Shown: piece by piece, positions 13,021 through 25,000 of the stretch
Layout: the number at the start of each line of letters is the position of its first letter
Numbering within the stretch: position 1 is the stretch's first letter
Assembly: GCA_013398175.1 (NCBI GenBank)
Contig: VZRZ01001217.1
Span: forward strand, 1,604,465 to 1,668,464
Direction of reading: 5' to 3'
Origin: Climacteris rufus
Taxonomy: Eukaryota > Chordata > Aves > Passeriformes > Climacteridae
DNA length: 64,000 bases
Notes under the pieces: generated by a model
Told to the model about the DNA's origin: nothing
Database searches by the model: none
What the model saw: the letters and a program-made list of their open reading frames with translations, nothing else
Position numbers and translations under genes: made by a program

Positions 13021-16000
13021 TTAGGGCCATGGTGCAGCTGGGTTTTTTGAAACCCCTTCTATAGCATAATTTTTTTCTGTTTATAGTAGGTTCTGGTTCT
13101 TACTTTTCTGATAAACAAACAGACTCTTTAAAAGGCATCTGTGCTTTCACCAGAGACCCTTAGAAAATAGGAATAGAATCTAAAAATAGCAGATTGGTGC
13201 TGCAGTAACCACAAGGGAGGGGTTGCACCTTGCTTACAGACCTTACAAACATTACTGAGATTTGATATTCTGCTTGATATTTATGTTAAGGGATAGTACT
13301 GTGCAAGAAGAAACTGTGCATAAAACACACAATCCTTCTTAGGCAAAAAAAGTAACCAGAACCTGTTACCAGCCAAAAAAAAAGTTGTAATTGTCTGGTC
13401 TTTTGTTCACAGCACAGATTTTACTGGAAAATACTGAACCACAAGTAGCAGCAAATGTTGGGCAGACAGTTAAGAGGACTCACAAAAATGTCTGTTACAT
13501 TTCCAAATGACAGCCCTCTGTTTCAGAGAGTGACAGCAGAGCTCATTTTTAGGGTGTGGTGGGACTTGCCTGGTTCTCTGCACATTCTTACGCTTTTTTT
13601 TTCAGCTTTCTGCACCAGAAATCACATGCTTGCTTTTAAGAAATTGCTTGGATGGTTCAATAATTTCAAAATATTTTTTACTGCTTTCTAAACTGCAACA
13701 GAGTGTTCTTTTCTTCTACCTCATTGAGCCATTTGATTCAGCTTCTTCACAAATGTGTGAAAGGAGGACCAGGAGTGCTGTCAGAAGCTGTGATTTAGCA
13801 GGACATATTTCTTGGGTATGAATCTGTGTTTAGATCAAACTGAGACAGGTAATTTATAGTTATATCCTAACAGCTTGCCAAAAGTACAATTCTCTGTGAA
13901 GCCAAATCAGGAAGGAACCTTCCTATTTTTGTGGCCAAGGCTCTGTGAGTGCTACAAGTGTAACTGTCTGCTCAGCCATTGAACATGGCTTGTTTCAAGA
14001 TGCCTTTGCCTTCAGTTGCCTCCAGGTTGACACTCTTGGTGGTGTTCTTTCACAAATGCATCTCCAAGACAGAAGCAAAATATCTGCCTGTGGGGTTTTA
14101 GACATACACAGACAAGGCCATCATTGTCTTATGCTTTCCCATTTTTTCCTATTCATTTAGCATGGAAAAAATCACGGAAAGGGGACAGCAAAACACAAAA
14201 TATCAGTTTAAAGAGTATCCATCACTTTAAGTACAGGACTCTTCTGGAATAACCCTTGTAAGGCTGTGAATTTATATCCATTAGATTGTTACCATAAATA
14301 ATCCACTTATTCTAACTGGTTTACATTGTCCACAAGTGGAGCTGAACAGTACTTAACAGGAAAAGGATAGAGAGCACTTACCAACTTCAACACGTTCCAT
14401 ATAAAGCCTGATATTTCTAGATATCTCTAATGCATTCTTTGACAAAAGAGTAGCTCTGAAAGAAACTTTAAAATCAGCCCTATCATTAGCCCACACTTCA
14501 GATAAATGTGCTCCCTCTACAGTTTTTCTTTTCTTTCAAAAGAAAAATATTATCTTGACTTTGTGCCTGAGACCCTTGTTTTACAGGGCTGGATCACAAG
14601 TGCTCTGCTCAGGAACCCCCCAGATTAAAATCAATCATTTTCTTTGTGGGGATCACCTTCATCATCAAACATATGTCTGAAAATTGCATTAGGCTTAAAT
14701 ATTTATGGACACTCCAGAAGTTGCATTTAATTATGGGATCATAACTGGTTGCTGATTGTATATGTGAAGATTTCTGTGGCCTTGGCAAACAAAAGACTAG
14801 AATTTCAGCTTTCTGGAAGTTTGAGTAGTCTTTTTTTTCTGCAGACAATTTGCATTTTAAAAGACTTCTGCTTTCACGTGGCTCAGCAACAAGATACAAT
14901 TTCTCAACTGAAATCTGCAGCCTAATCTATCCTCAGGCAAGACTCCTGCCAATCCAACAATTGGTAACAAAGTCACCTTTGTTCAGATGACTCTTCATTC
15001 ACCTGGATTTTTGGTTATGAAAAAGATATTTTTCTGGACCAAGAATTTTGAGCTCCACTTGCCTTACACTTCAATACAGAATTCTTTTTTTGATTGACTC
15101 CAATTTTCATTCAAGTAACGAACTTATCATAAAATCACCCCACTGATTTTGGACTCTCACTGAAAGTGGTCTTGTTCCTAAAATTCCAGGAACAATTTGA
15201 GATCATTGTCCCAAGAATAAATGGCCTGAAAGGTCTATTGGACACTACTGATGCAAGATAAGTGCTGAGTTAAGCTCGGATCATATTGCATGTAATTCTT
15301 TCAAATAACTTATTTTCAACTGTCTCTGGGAAAGGGTGAGTGAGGAGAATTACAGTAGCAAAGCTATGGCACAATAGAGTTACATAATTGCATTTTTTAC
15401 ATTCATTTCAATCAGTTTCTCTGTACAGGTAGGTTTTACCACTGCCTTGCAACATCCTGTGTAGTTGTTACCTTGTTTAAATGGTTTCCAGGGGAAAAAA
15501 GAGGCTGAGCATTACTTCTCCTTGGTCCACATCATGCACAGGTCAGTGGGAAAGGAACAGGAGATCTGGTTAAGCAAGAGGTCCATGAAAAAGGATTTTA
15601 TACCTGTTTTGAAATATTGAAGGAAATGAACATTACTTTCTAAAACTTGAAAATCATTAGAGAAGGCTGTCCCTGTAGGAGCCTTAGAACAACTAGAATA
15701 CATATCAAGCCAGAAGATCCATTAATTGTTCAGATGGGGGGCAAAAATATTATTTTTCACTGCTTTTAGATGAAGACATCTTTTCTTAATGTGAGAGAGA
15801 ATGGGTACAAAGTCTGAAAAAGTAGTGTGGATACAGCAATACATTGGGAAATATTTATTGTTTCATGAATATCCTGCTGCTTTCATCAGAATTTGCTTAA
15901 TTCAGCACCAAATTCAGATTAATAAATAAAGATATTTGCAAAGGTTGGGATTTTTGGAAGCTTTGCTTGAGAACTGCATGCAGTGGCATTGGATTTATGG

Positions 16001-17190
16001 CTCTGCTGCAATGTCTTTGAGATGCTTATCCAAAAATTGACTACAAGCAAGAACTTGGCTTATGACACAGTTTCCATTTTCTCAAAGTTGCCATCTTTTC
16101 AGGTGAGTTTTTACTCTTTCTGCAGGAGGTTTTGATGTATTGTGACCTTTAAAATTACAGCATCCATTTGGTGTATTACAGAGAGCACAGGAGCTCCTCT
16201 GCCACAGGACATCTGCGAGCTTGGCCTGGGTTTACATCTGCACCTCTGGGCAGCCCCCTTCACTGCTGAGCTCCTGCAGCATTCAGAGCAGGCTTAAAAT
16301 GAGTTTGGCATTCCTGGAGTGAGCTGGGACACTGCCTGGAATGCAGAAAGCACTTGCTGTGTTCACAGCACCCAGGGCAGCTTCTGGCTACACCATTCTT
16401 GTGCAGTCCCTGCTGAGGGCAACAGGAGATATCCAGGTCTGCCTGACTAACACAGTTTGGTTCATTTCTTTAACACAACATGCAGCTGCCAGACAGGAGC
16501 TGAAAAAAGGTTATTTTTGAAACAAGAAGTCACTGATGGTAAAAGCCACGTCTAAGTAACAACCCATAACATATTTAACAAGTCTTAGGTGTGTGATTAA
16601 GGCCTGAATTTTGGATTGTGTAAGGAAGAATAACTCTTCTTCTTTTAACAGAATTATTTCTGATTTAATTTGGGAGCACAATCACAATTCCTCTGTCAAT
16701 GACACTGTAAATCCCTGTAAACTTTACACGGTAAATCCTGCCCTGGTACACCCCATGCCCTTCTCACAACTGACAGAAGGCAACCAGAGGAATACTGAGC
16801 ACAAACAGCAACATGTACAGGAGCAGAATTTGGACACAGCTGTTTGCACTAGATTTACTGCCTGATGAGCCTAGCCAGCTTGAGCTTGCATCATAATCTA
16901 ATAAAAACCTCATAATACCTTTTCATCAAACTCAGCCACACACATCAGGCTTTGGAGGTGTCAAGTCTAAAAAGAGAACTCTGCTGTCTTGAAGGTACTT
17001 TTATTGCTGAGAAAAATATATTGCAAGCAACAGTTCCTTACACAGCAGTTCTCTCTCTTTTCCACTTTGGAAAAAGGAGGTAAGAAAAATAAGCCAAGCA
17101 ATAAAAATTCACGTTTCATATCAGATCTGCCCAGATCTGATGCACTCAAACTTGAGAGCTTGTTCTCTTATCTGTTGTAAGATCTTTTAA
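13021..17190. other. Intergenic DNA, nothing recognised
   Basis: AT-rich DNA with no exon-like open frame and no recognised repeat. A slightly GC-richer patch at about 16180-16400 has no motif I can name. Confidence 0.55.
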
Positions 17191-17199
17191 ATTCTGAAA

Positions 17200-17755
17200 A
17201 GGCTTGACAGGCAGAAAATGAACAGATGCACAGTAGAGGTGGGAGATGATCTTGTAGGAGGCCTCTCTTGCCTTATGCCAAGATAAGGACGTGGAGGCGT
17301 GCCTGCAGGGAGCAGTGCCGTGTGGGGAGAGGGAGCCCCCAGCATGCACCTCTTTACAGGACTGCGGGTTACATAAGGCTTGGGAATGGCTTCCTCTCCC
17401 TCCCTTGGGCACCTTGGAAGAGAGGGAAGATACCAAGCCAGGGCCATTGCACTAGAAACAGGCTGCCCTCCAGGCTCCACACATTCCTCGTGTGCCAGCT
17501 CCCCTCTGCGCAGTCACCTTTGCACAGGCAGCCAGCAGGCTGCTCCTCTTGCTCCCACGGAGGCATCCTTGCTTGCTGAACGCGGTGTGCTCTGGTATCC
17601 CTGCTCCCTGGAGGTTATGGATCCCTCTGGCTGCAGGAAGCTCCCTGAGCACTGTTGGGCTCTGGTACGCTCCTGTTTCGGCCTTTGTGTGACAAACTCC
17701 AGCTCTGCAGCCAAGTGGCTTCTGTTCCTGCACCTGCAGAGAAGATGAAAAAGCA
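17200..17755. other. GC-rich patch in AT-rich intergenic DNA
   Basis: Base composition shifts sharply to GC-rich for about 550 bp and then returns to AT-rich. Because stops are rare in such DNA, overlapping open frames of 60-126 codons appear in both orientations; the longest is minus-strand 17452-17832. None matches a protein family I know. It could be an orphan regulatory island or a non-coding RNA exon. CpGs are present but sparse compared with the TMX4 island. Confidence 0.4.
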
Positions 17756-18960
17756 GATTTTTCAATATTATTTAATACTACAAGATCAAGAAGGGCCATG
17801 AAGACAGTTAGGGAAGAAATGCTGGTGCACATTAACTTCTCTGTATTAGAAGCATAAAAGTGAGGGGTGATTTTTTTTTAATAATAACACATATTTTTCA
17901 ATGCTGAATACCCTTGATAATTTATCTGCAAATCTTGATAGGACTTCACATTTCTCGAGGACTGCAAAACTCAGACTTAGTCAGAGATGTTCCTGAATAT
18001 CACATTCAACAGGATGCATTATGGGTACAGTCCCCTGTAAATGTGATTTCCTCCAGTCATTACCTTTTGGTGAGTAGTCATTAGACTCACATTAACTTGA
18101 TGAATATGAACAAGAAAGCTCTTTATGTACATTCCTTTCATAGTCTAATTAAGGTTTAGTCTTATTTTTGAAGGACTGATATAAACATTCCCGGTCAAAA
18201 GTGGAAGTCTTGTTCATTTTAATTGGATACCAAAGGCAGAGCCATGGTCTTCCCAATGCTTACTTACAGTGCTGTTTATTTACTGATTTATTGTAAACTA
18301 AACCATTCCCCTTAAATATAACAAGCTTCATGGTTAATAAATCCATTTTAAAAAATGCATTGAATGCTTATTTTTGGCCACATATTGTTTACTCTCTACT
18401 ACATTATTTAAGTTATAAATCTCTTTAAGCAGTCACACAGTGAAAAATATATTGCAACCATTATTTTGTTAGATACATGTACAAATTAAATTAAAATTGG
18501 GAGTATCAAAATTGCTATTGTGATGAAAACCTCTTATTTTCTACTTTTACAAACAAGCCACCAAGAATGAATTCCAAAAGTTTAGGAGGGTAGCTCTGGA
18601 AATCCAGGATAGAACTGGAAAAAATTACGTAGATGATGATATCAAGTGTATTTTAGGAGAATGAGTGTTGCAGCAATTTATTCTGCTCAAGGCAGTGTCA
18701 TGAATCCATCATGGCACAGTGAAAGAAAACATGTCAGGAGTGCTGGAATACCTTTCTTTACCACAAGACACCCACACAAACTATTAATAGGACAACATTC
18801 AATAAAGTAGAAAATAAAACCTAATAGAAACAAAGTTGCAGAAAGAATTTTCTAACTTCATGTACTGTATCACACACCTAAAAGCTCTAAGTTTTTCATT
18901 CCCTTCTTTTTCCACTAGAAAATCACACTATCAGAGGAGGCAAAAGTTTAATTCAACTAA
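17756..18960. other. AT-rich intergenic DNA, nothing recognised
   Basis: Very AT-rich, with a T-run near 17870 and several AATAAA-type hexamers without any upstream gene. No exon or repeat was recognised. Confidence 0.5.
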
Positions 18961-18962
18961 CT

Positions 18963-19035
18963 CAAAGACTCAGAAACACAGAAAAGTGACCTTTTAAAGA
19001 TCATCTAATCCAACCACTGTCTTCCTCACATCCTT
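18963..19035 (-). mobile_element. CR1 LINE 3'-end fragment, reversed
   Basis: The plus strand reads 'actcagaaacacagaaaag', then 'ccttttaaagatcatctaat' and 'ccaacc'. This is the reverse complement of the CR1 tail, seen in bird DNA as an 'atcacagaat' start followed by 'gggaccttaaagatcatcta'. Only the terminal part is present. Confidence 0.65.
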
Positions 19036-19039
19036 GAAG

Positions 19040-20750
19040 AGAAACACTGAAATTACTGAGGGAGAAGTCTAGGAGACAATGTATTTTGTGATGTCCTCTG
19101 TGCAGAGCAGGGGCTGGTCACTAAGATAAATTATCATTCCAGCACAGGAATATTTGTGAGATGGGTGCCTGCAGTGTCACAGAACAAGAGAATGATATGT
19201 TGGTGTCTTTCCCTTCACAAGGTTCACTTGTTTTTTCCATATTACAGTTGAATTTTTTTTTTAAATCAAATTCTGTCCAAAACTTACCTGGGCTTCATGG
19301 TTCTATCAACAGCTGTGGAAACCTAAAGTGACAGCTTGATTCCCAAACCTTTCCTGTGAGAGCAGTGGGAGTATGGAAGTTGGAAAACTATAGCTCTCAA
19401 GGTTTGTGCAGAGCCAACAGAGCACCACACACACACAGTGTAAAAGCTGAGGAAGTACAGATTAACAGGAGCCCATGGAGGCTAAAGCAGAGTAAGTTTT
19501 GTAAGGAACAGGGTAACTGAAGTATCCCAGAAGCAACTGAAGGCCAGGCCCAGACTCTTGTCTTCTCTAACTGGTCCTCCCTGCTTTCTCTTTTCATCCA
19601 TTTCCTAAAGGATGCTCCTAATCAGGTTCAAATGAGGTTTACCTTCTGAACCTTTGCAAGCCTGGCCTGCTTCCCAGGGATTAGCAGCTCCATGGCATGT
19701 CTCCCCTGGTTTAGGAACACTGTTCTGCTTCAGGAATGAGACCCACTCTGCTTCGTTCCTGATCCTCTGTGTGTTGAGTGGGGCTAGAAATTACTTATGA
19801 AGTCAGTCTTTCTTTCCTTGTTCTTGGGAATTCACAGGAACACTCCCATTTATTTGGAGCCATCACTTTGCATGTTCCTTCTCAGCTCCTTCATTCTCAT
19901 GTTCTTTACTGACACAACTATAATTATTCACCACCCTGCACCACCACCAAATAAAATGTTCCTCAGCCTTCCCTTTGTCACATAAATTCTCTTAATTTGG
20001 CTCCACCGGATCTCAAACCTCTTCTGCTTTGGACAATCTTCTTTTTTTCTTTCCCTAGAGAATCTATAGAAAGACTAGCATGATTCCTTCAAGTTTCCTG
20101 AGTTCTTACTAGCAGCAGAAAAAAAAGTCCTTTCTATATTATCTCCTCACAAGTGACCTTCAGCCAAGTGTGTGTCTTCTCAAATAAATTCTACTGCTGT
20201 ATTTTTTTTCTCTTGACCATATATCCCAGGTCTAAACATTGCTTAACCATCACATTCAGTTTTTCCATTCAGGAAGGACAATGATAAATTAGAGAAAGAT
20301 GTTCTGGGGTTTTTTTGACAAAACACAAGAGGATTAGAAAAATTGTGATACATGAACTCAGTGTCTCTATATTACAATTTTTCTATGGGGAAGTAAGGAG
20401 TGATGTAAGGAGCCTCATAACATAAACTGGCAAAGTGCAACAACATTTACAGGTGGTAAGTGCTACTGTTTCCTCTACTGAGGGGGAAAAAAAAAGTGTG
20501 AATGTTTTAGCAACAGCGCTTATCAACTTTGTTTTGCAATAACTGTTAGAAAATTGTTCGGCACAAGTAACGTCCAAGCTAAGATAATCTCCAGCCAAAA
20601 AAGAATTTTTCATATGAGAATTTTCATATTTTCATAAGAAGGAAGCCCAGACCTGTACAGTGATCTCTTCTTACTTTTTTTTCCTGATCAATTTAGCAGG
20701 CTAACTAAAGAAGTCGATTGTCTTAATTCCCATTAACTGAGAGTGCAATC
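19040..20750. other. Intergenic DNA, nothing recognised
   Basis: AT-rich, with a short CA-type run at about 19429 ('caccacacacacacagtg') and T-runs near 19255 and 20043. No gene or named repeat was recognised. Confidence 0.5.
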
Positions 20751-20754
20751 ATTC

Positions 20755-21176
20755 CACTCCAGGGCAGGGCTGCTGTTCAGAGGGACCTGGAGAAGCCCAG
20801 AGGTTGGGGTTGACAGGAATCTCATCGAAGCCTAGGAGAACCACAGTTATGTGTCTGGGATGGGATAAACAAGGTATTGGTATGGATGGGTTGCCTGCCT
20901 GGGGTAGACCCAGCAACAGGATGAGAGCAATGGCCATAAACTAAAACACAAGAAGTTTCACCTCAACATGAGGAAGAAATTCTTTATGTTGAGGTTAATG
21001 GAGCACATGAACAGCTACCCAGGGAGGTCATGGAGTGTTCCTGTCTGGAGGGATTCCAAAGCCACCCGGATGCGTTCCTGTGTCACCTGCTCTAGGTGCC
21101 CGCCTTGGCGGTGTGCTTGGACTGGATCATCTTTTGAGGTTTGTTCCAACCCGAACTACTCTGAGATTCTGTGCTT
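20755..21176 (+). mobile_element. CR1 LINE fragment next to the TMX4 promoter
   Basis: Phrases typical of CR1 occur in order: 'ttgacaggaatctcatcgaa', 'gagcaatggccataaactaa', 'catgaggaagaaattcttta', 'acctgctctaggtg' and a tail around 'ttgttccaacccgaacta' ending 'gagattctgtg'. There is an internal deletion between the first and second phrases. The copy ends about 390 bp upstream of the TMX4 start codon, right where CpG density rises. Confidence 0.8.
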
Positions 21177-21179
21177 CCG

Positions 21180-22090
21180 TGACAAACCCTCGGGGCCGCG
21201 AGCAAGACTCGATTTACCGCGATCCCGCAGGGCTGGTGCCTCACAGCGTCCCAGCGCGGCCATTATCGCTCTGTAACCAGCTCCCCACAACACGGCACCT
21301 TGATCGCGCCTCACAACGATGTGCGCCCCAAGACAAGAAAGACCAGAAAACCTGACGGAGCGCACCGAGAGAGGCCGGAGCAGGTGCCCCCCGGCCCCGC
21401 TCCAACGCGACGGCGGCTGCGGATCCCCTCAGGGCTGCGCCCTCAGGGCGGCTCCCGCCGTGAGGGGAGGGAGGAGCCAGGAGCCGCCCCTGCCTCGCGC
21501 AGGCGCCACCCCCGCGGCGGCCGCTCGCGCCCCTACTTCCTGAGAGCGGGCGGGCGGGCCAAACATGGCGCCGGGCTGCTGGCGCCAGGGGCGGCGGCTC
21601 CTCCGCGCCCTGCTCCTCGTAGCGCTGCTGGGTCCCGCCGCCTCCTTGTCTTCCTCCTTCTACAGCCCCGGCGAGCCGCGGAGCAGCGTGCGAGTGCTGT
21701 GCGGCTCCAACTGGAGCCTGGTGTTGCAGGGCCAGTGGATGTTGGAGTTGTGAGTAGCGGCCGCTTTCCCGCCCGCCTCGGAGGCAGCGTGGCCGGGGGG
21801 GCGAGGGGGGCTCCCTGTGAGGGGTTCCCCTGAGAGGGGCGGCTGAGGCCGGTGACTCCAGCCCCGCTGTGGGCACAAGGGGGCCGGGCCGACCTTGCTG
21901 CCCTACGCCGGGGCCGCGCAGCTCCCCCGCCCCGGTGGTGGCTGTGGGGGGACGGCGGGCGGTGCCTGCGGTCCCCTGTGCCCACCCTCAGCCGACGGGC
22001 ACACGCCGCCCTCGGCTGGCAGGGCCGGACAGAAGGCGCTGCCCCTCAGGTTCTCGACCTGTCTCGACCAAGGTTAAACGGGTCACTCCA
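21180..22090 (+). promoter_or_regulatory. TMX4: CpG island and TATA-less promoter of TMX4
   Basis: CpG and GC content rise abruptly at about 21180 and decline after about 22090, spanning TMX4 exon 1. No TATA box is visible. An ETS-type site (ACTTCCTG, 21535-21542) lies just upstream of the start codon, and a YY1-like AACATGGCG (21562-21570) overlaps the start codon. Both are common in housekeeping promoters with short 5'UTRs. The long open frames here on both strands (up to 211 codons) are a by-product of GC richness. Confidence 0.75.
21565..21749 (+). CDS. TMX4: TMX4 exon 1: signal peptide and start of the luminal domain
   Basis: Codes residues 1-61 and two bases of Phe62. The start has a strong context (A at -3, G at +4) and is followed by a basic stretch and a leucine/alanine-rich hydrophobic core ending near Ala26-Ser27. 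A sequon NWS (Asn49) matches the NWT of human TMX4, so the N-glycan site is conserved. Cys46, three residues upstream, has no counterpart that I recall in the human protein. The donor is TT|GTGAGT at 21750. Confidence 0.93.
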
Positions 22091-25000
22091 GGCAGCCCCT
22101 CGGAGGGGCGTGAGGGACATGGGCTGAAGGACAGGGACCTGTTGGAACAAGCCTGGGGCAGGACACCAGGTTGATCAGAGGGATGGAGCACCTCTCCTAT
22201 GAGAAAAGGCTGAGAGACTCGGGCTTGTTCGGCCTGGAAAAGAGAAGGCTTCGGGTGACCCAGCTGTGGCCTTCGACTACCTGAAGGGAATTTACAGGAA
22301 GGATGTGGCAACACTATTTACAGACAGAACAAGGGAAATAGCTTCAAACTCACAGACAGCGGAGTGTAAATTGGATATCGGGAAAATATTATTTACCGTG
22401 GGGATGGTGAGGCCCTGGCACAGGTTGCCCAGAGCTGTGGCTGCCCCATCCCTGTAAATGTCCAAGGCCAGGTTGGACGGGGCTTGGAGCCCCCTGGGAT
22501 AGTGGAAGGTGTCCCTGTCCACGGCAGGGGGTTGGAACCAGATGGTCTTCAAGGTCCCCTTCCAACCCTACCATTCTATGAAGCATCTGTCCCTCACGTT
22601 CTTGTCTGAGTGCCCAAAGTTAAATGAGTCCCTCCAGCCAGCTCCCCACTGGGGAACAGTTCCCAGCATTGCTGCTTCCCCCTCGGGGGCTGGCACTGGG
22701 CTCTGTGTGAGCTCTGGGAAGGCTGAATTTAGTAGGGAATATTTAACAGGAGTAGGCTTCCAATGCAGCATTATGTAATATCCCAGCCTGCCCTCACTCC
22801 AAGCCGACTTGAGCTCCGGGGTTCTCGTTCAAGGGAGTTGTCTCAGATTTCATTAACTTCTGAGTGACTGTAGTGGTGTGCTGGCTTTGCTTGTGCCATG
22901 ACACAGTTCTTGAAATGCACATGATTTTTGTTTTTGTTGGTGCCTTGCTCACTTGCTTGTATTTAGAAGGGGGAAAAGGGTTTTTTTGAAGACAGCAGTG
23001 AATAAAAAAGTAGTTTAAGTAGGCAGTGTAGCCACGTGGTACCTGTGGGCTGTGCAGCTATGAAATAGGATTTAACTATGGCACATGTGTTTAAGTTGGA
23101 AACAGTTTGAACATCTGAACTCATGCTCCCTCATAAATGGTACTTAAAGTTTTGTTTTACCCTTGAATTTGTTTCCAGTCTCATACTAGCAGGGTGGACT
23201 CTCACTGCTTTTAGGGCTTTAGTGCTCAGGGTCCTACTGGACACCTGGTGCTAACCACTGAATAGGTGGGAACAATCTTGAAATAGCTGAGAGTGACACA
23301 GGGATGCCAACTGTTGTGGTTGAGGATTTGGAATAGATTTTGGGTCTCTTTTCATTTATGCCCTCTAAAAGGTGAGGGAAAAGATAAATTTATTTTCTTC
23401 CACTCTGAGGTTATGCTTGAAATGGACGCTTTTTCACTTGGGACGTCTCAGTCCAATGTGGAAGCAATTGTATGAAAGTTACTGGTTCATACACAAGTTG
23501 GTGAGTTTTAAGGAGAGAGATTATTTATGGTGACTCAAGGTTTTTATTTATAAGAGAAAATATTTAATTAGTGGTGCATGCCTCTGAGGAAGAAAAAAAA
23601 AAATGAGAGGAAACTGACTGAAATCAAAAGTGGTTGGGATAGCAAACATTTCAAATCTTCTGGCAGTCTTTACTCCACTTAAAAAATTTCTCTCTGGTTT
23701 GAAGTGAGAAATAGCTGACAATAGCAGTGGTGACCAAGTTAGCTTTAGTGCCAGCTGAGCATGGTATGTGTTGCTGCATTGCTTAAATGATACCCTATTT
23801 AATTTTATGTGCAGTGTTTGATGTGTGAAAGATCCTTGGTTCTCCACTGTGCTTTCTGTGGTGCATTACTGGTGTTTTCTGCTTTTCTCCTGAGGAGGAA
23901 CCTTTTTCTTTAATGAGGATGCAAACTCAATGCTGCTGATGTTGAATTAGTGAGAGTTTGAATTCTAGTATTGATTTTCTTAAAGTGTTTTCCGGGCAGG
24001 GTCTGGTCCGGGTTCCCCCGCTTCCTGCTCCTCTTCCCCAAAATATCTATAAGAGAAGTAAGGGGAAAAATTCAGTTTTGTTTTGGGAGTGAAGCTGGGG
24101 CAGGGATTGGAAGCATCTTACAGTCAGTGAGCTTTTCTGTTGGCAGCTGCTTTCCTCTTGCTGAGATATTCCTGATTGGGCTTGTGGCAGAAACTCTGTG
24201 TGGGAATTTTCAGCCCAAGTGGCTTCAGTGAGGAGCACAGGACATGCACACAAATCTGATTCTTGCACAGTTTGCATGCTGGTGGATTTTGGCTTCTGCT
24301 GATTTTTATCTGGTTTAGAACTGGTGATCCAGACAGGAGTCCTGCATGTCAGTCCATTGATTCCTTCCGTGCTGCCTCATGGGCTACTTGGCAGGACTGC
24401 AGTAATGTTCATTAAAACCTCATTTGTTTGAAGAACCTCCTGTTTGTTTATAAGACCTTTGTTTTCCAAGCAGTACTTTTATGAATGCAAATATTCTTAT
24501 AGCATCTTCATGAAAAAAATACTTATTTTCATCACCTGCTCTTTGAAGCCTCCTGCCCTGATAGGAAGGGCTACAGCTGCTGTTTAATGTCAGTTTTTCT
24601 ATTTGGGAAAGCAGAAAATAACTGTATAATTCCACTTGTTCCCTGGTGCACAGAGAAACTTAAGTTTGTTAATTACTTGTGAGTGGGATCTGCAGTGGAA
24701 ATAGAATTTTTCTTCCTTCACCCCTCCTAGATGAGGTACGTGTACTCGGCTGGCTTTTTGTAAATATTTGGTTATTCATAGGTGGAAAAATTGCAGGCCC
24801 TGGAAGCACTGCTGCATGTCACTGATAAAAATTTTTCAGAGAACGTTGTGTATCTGGCAGACATTGAAACATATTTTGCTTCTTGTTACTATCACAGCAC
24901 ACAGGTCCTCCCTGGAGTGCTGCATGTGTGATGCTGGAATGAGCCATGGTAAAAAGTTTCTTTATTTCCTTATCTCTGGTCTGTAGCTGCAAGATAGCGA

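Noticed and set aside
1..20750. PLCB1 first exon, expected upstream by synteny with human
   Set aside because: No minus-strand translation resembling the start of phospholipase C beta 1 was seen; it probably lies beyond the left edge.
21241..21876. Open frames of 150-211 codons on both strands over the TMX4 CpG island
   Set aside because: Stop codons are rare in GC-rich DNA. The frames overlap TMX4 exon 1 in other frames and carry only Arg/Ala/Pro/Gly-rich low-complexity translation.
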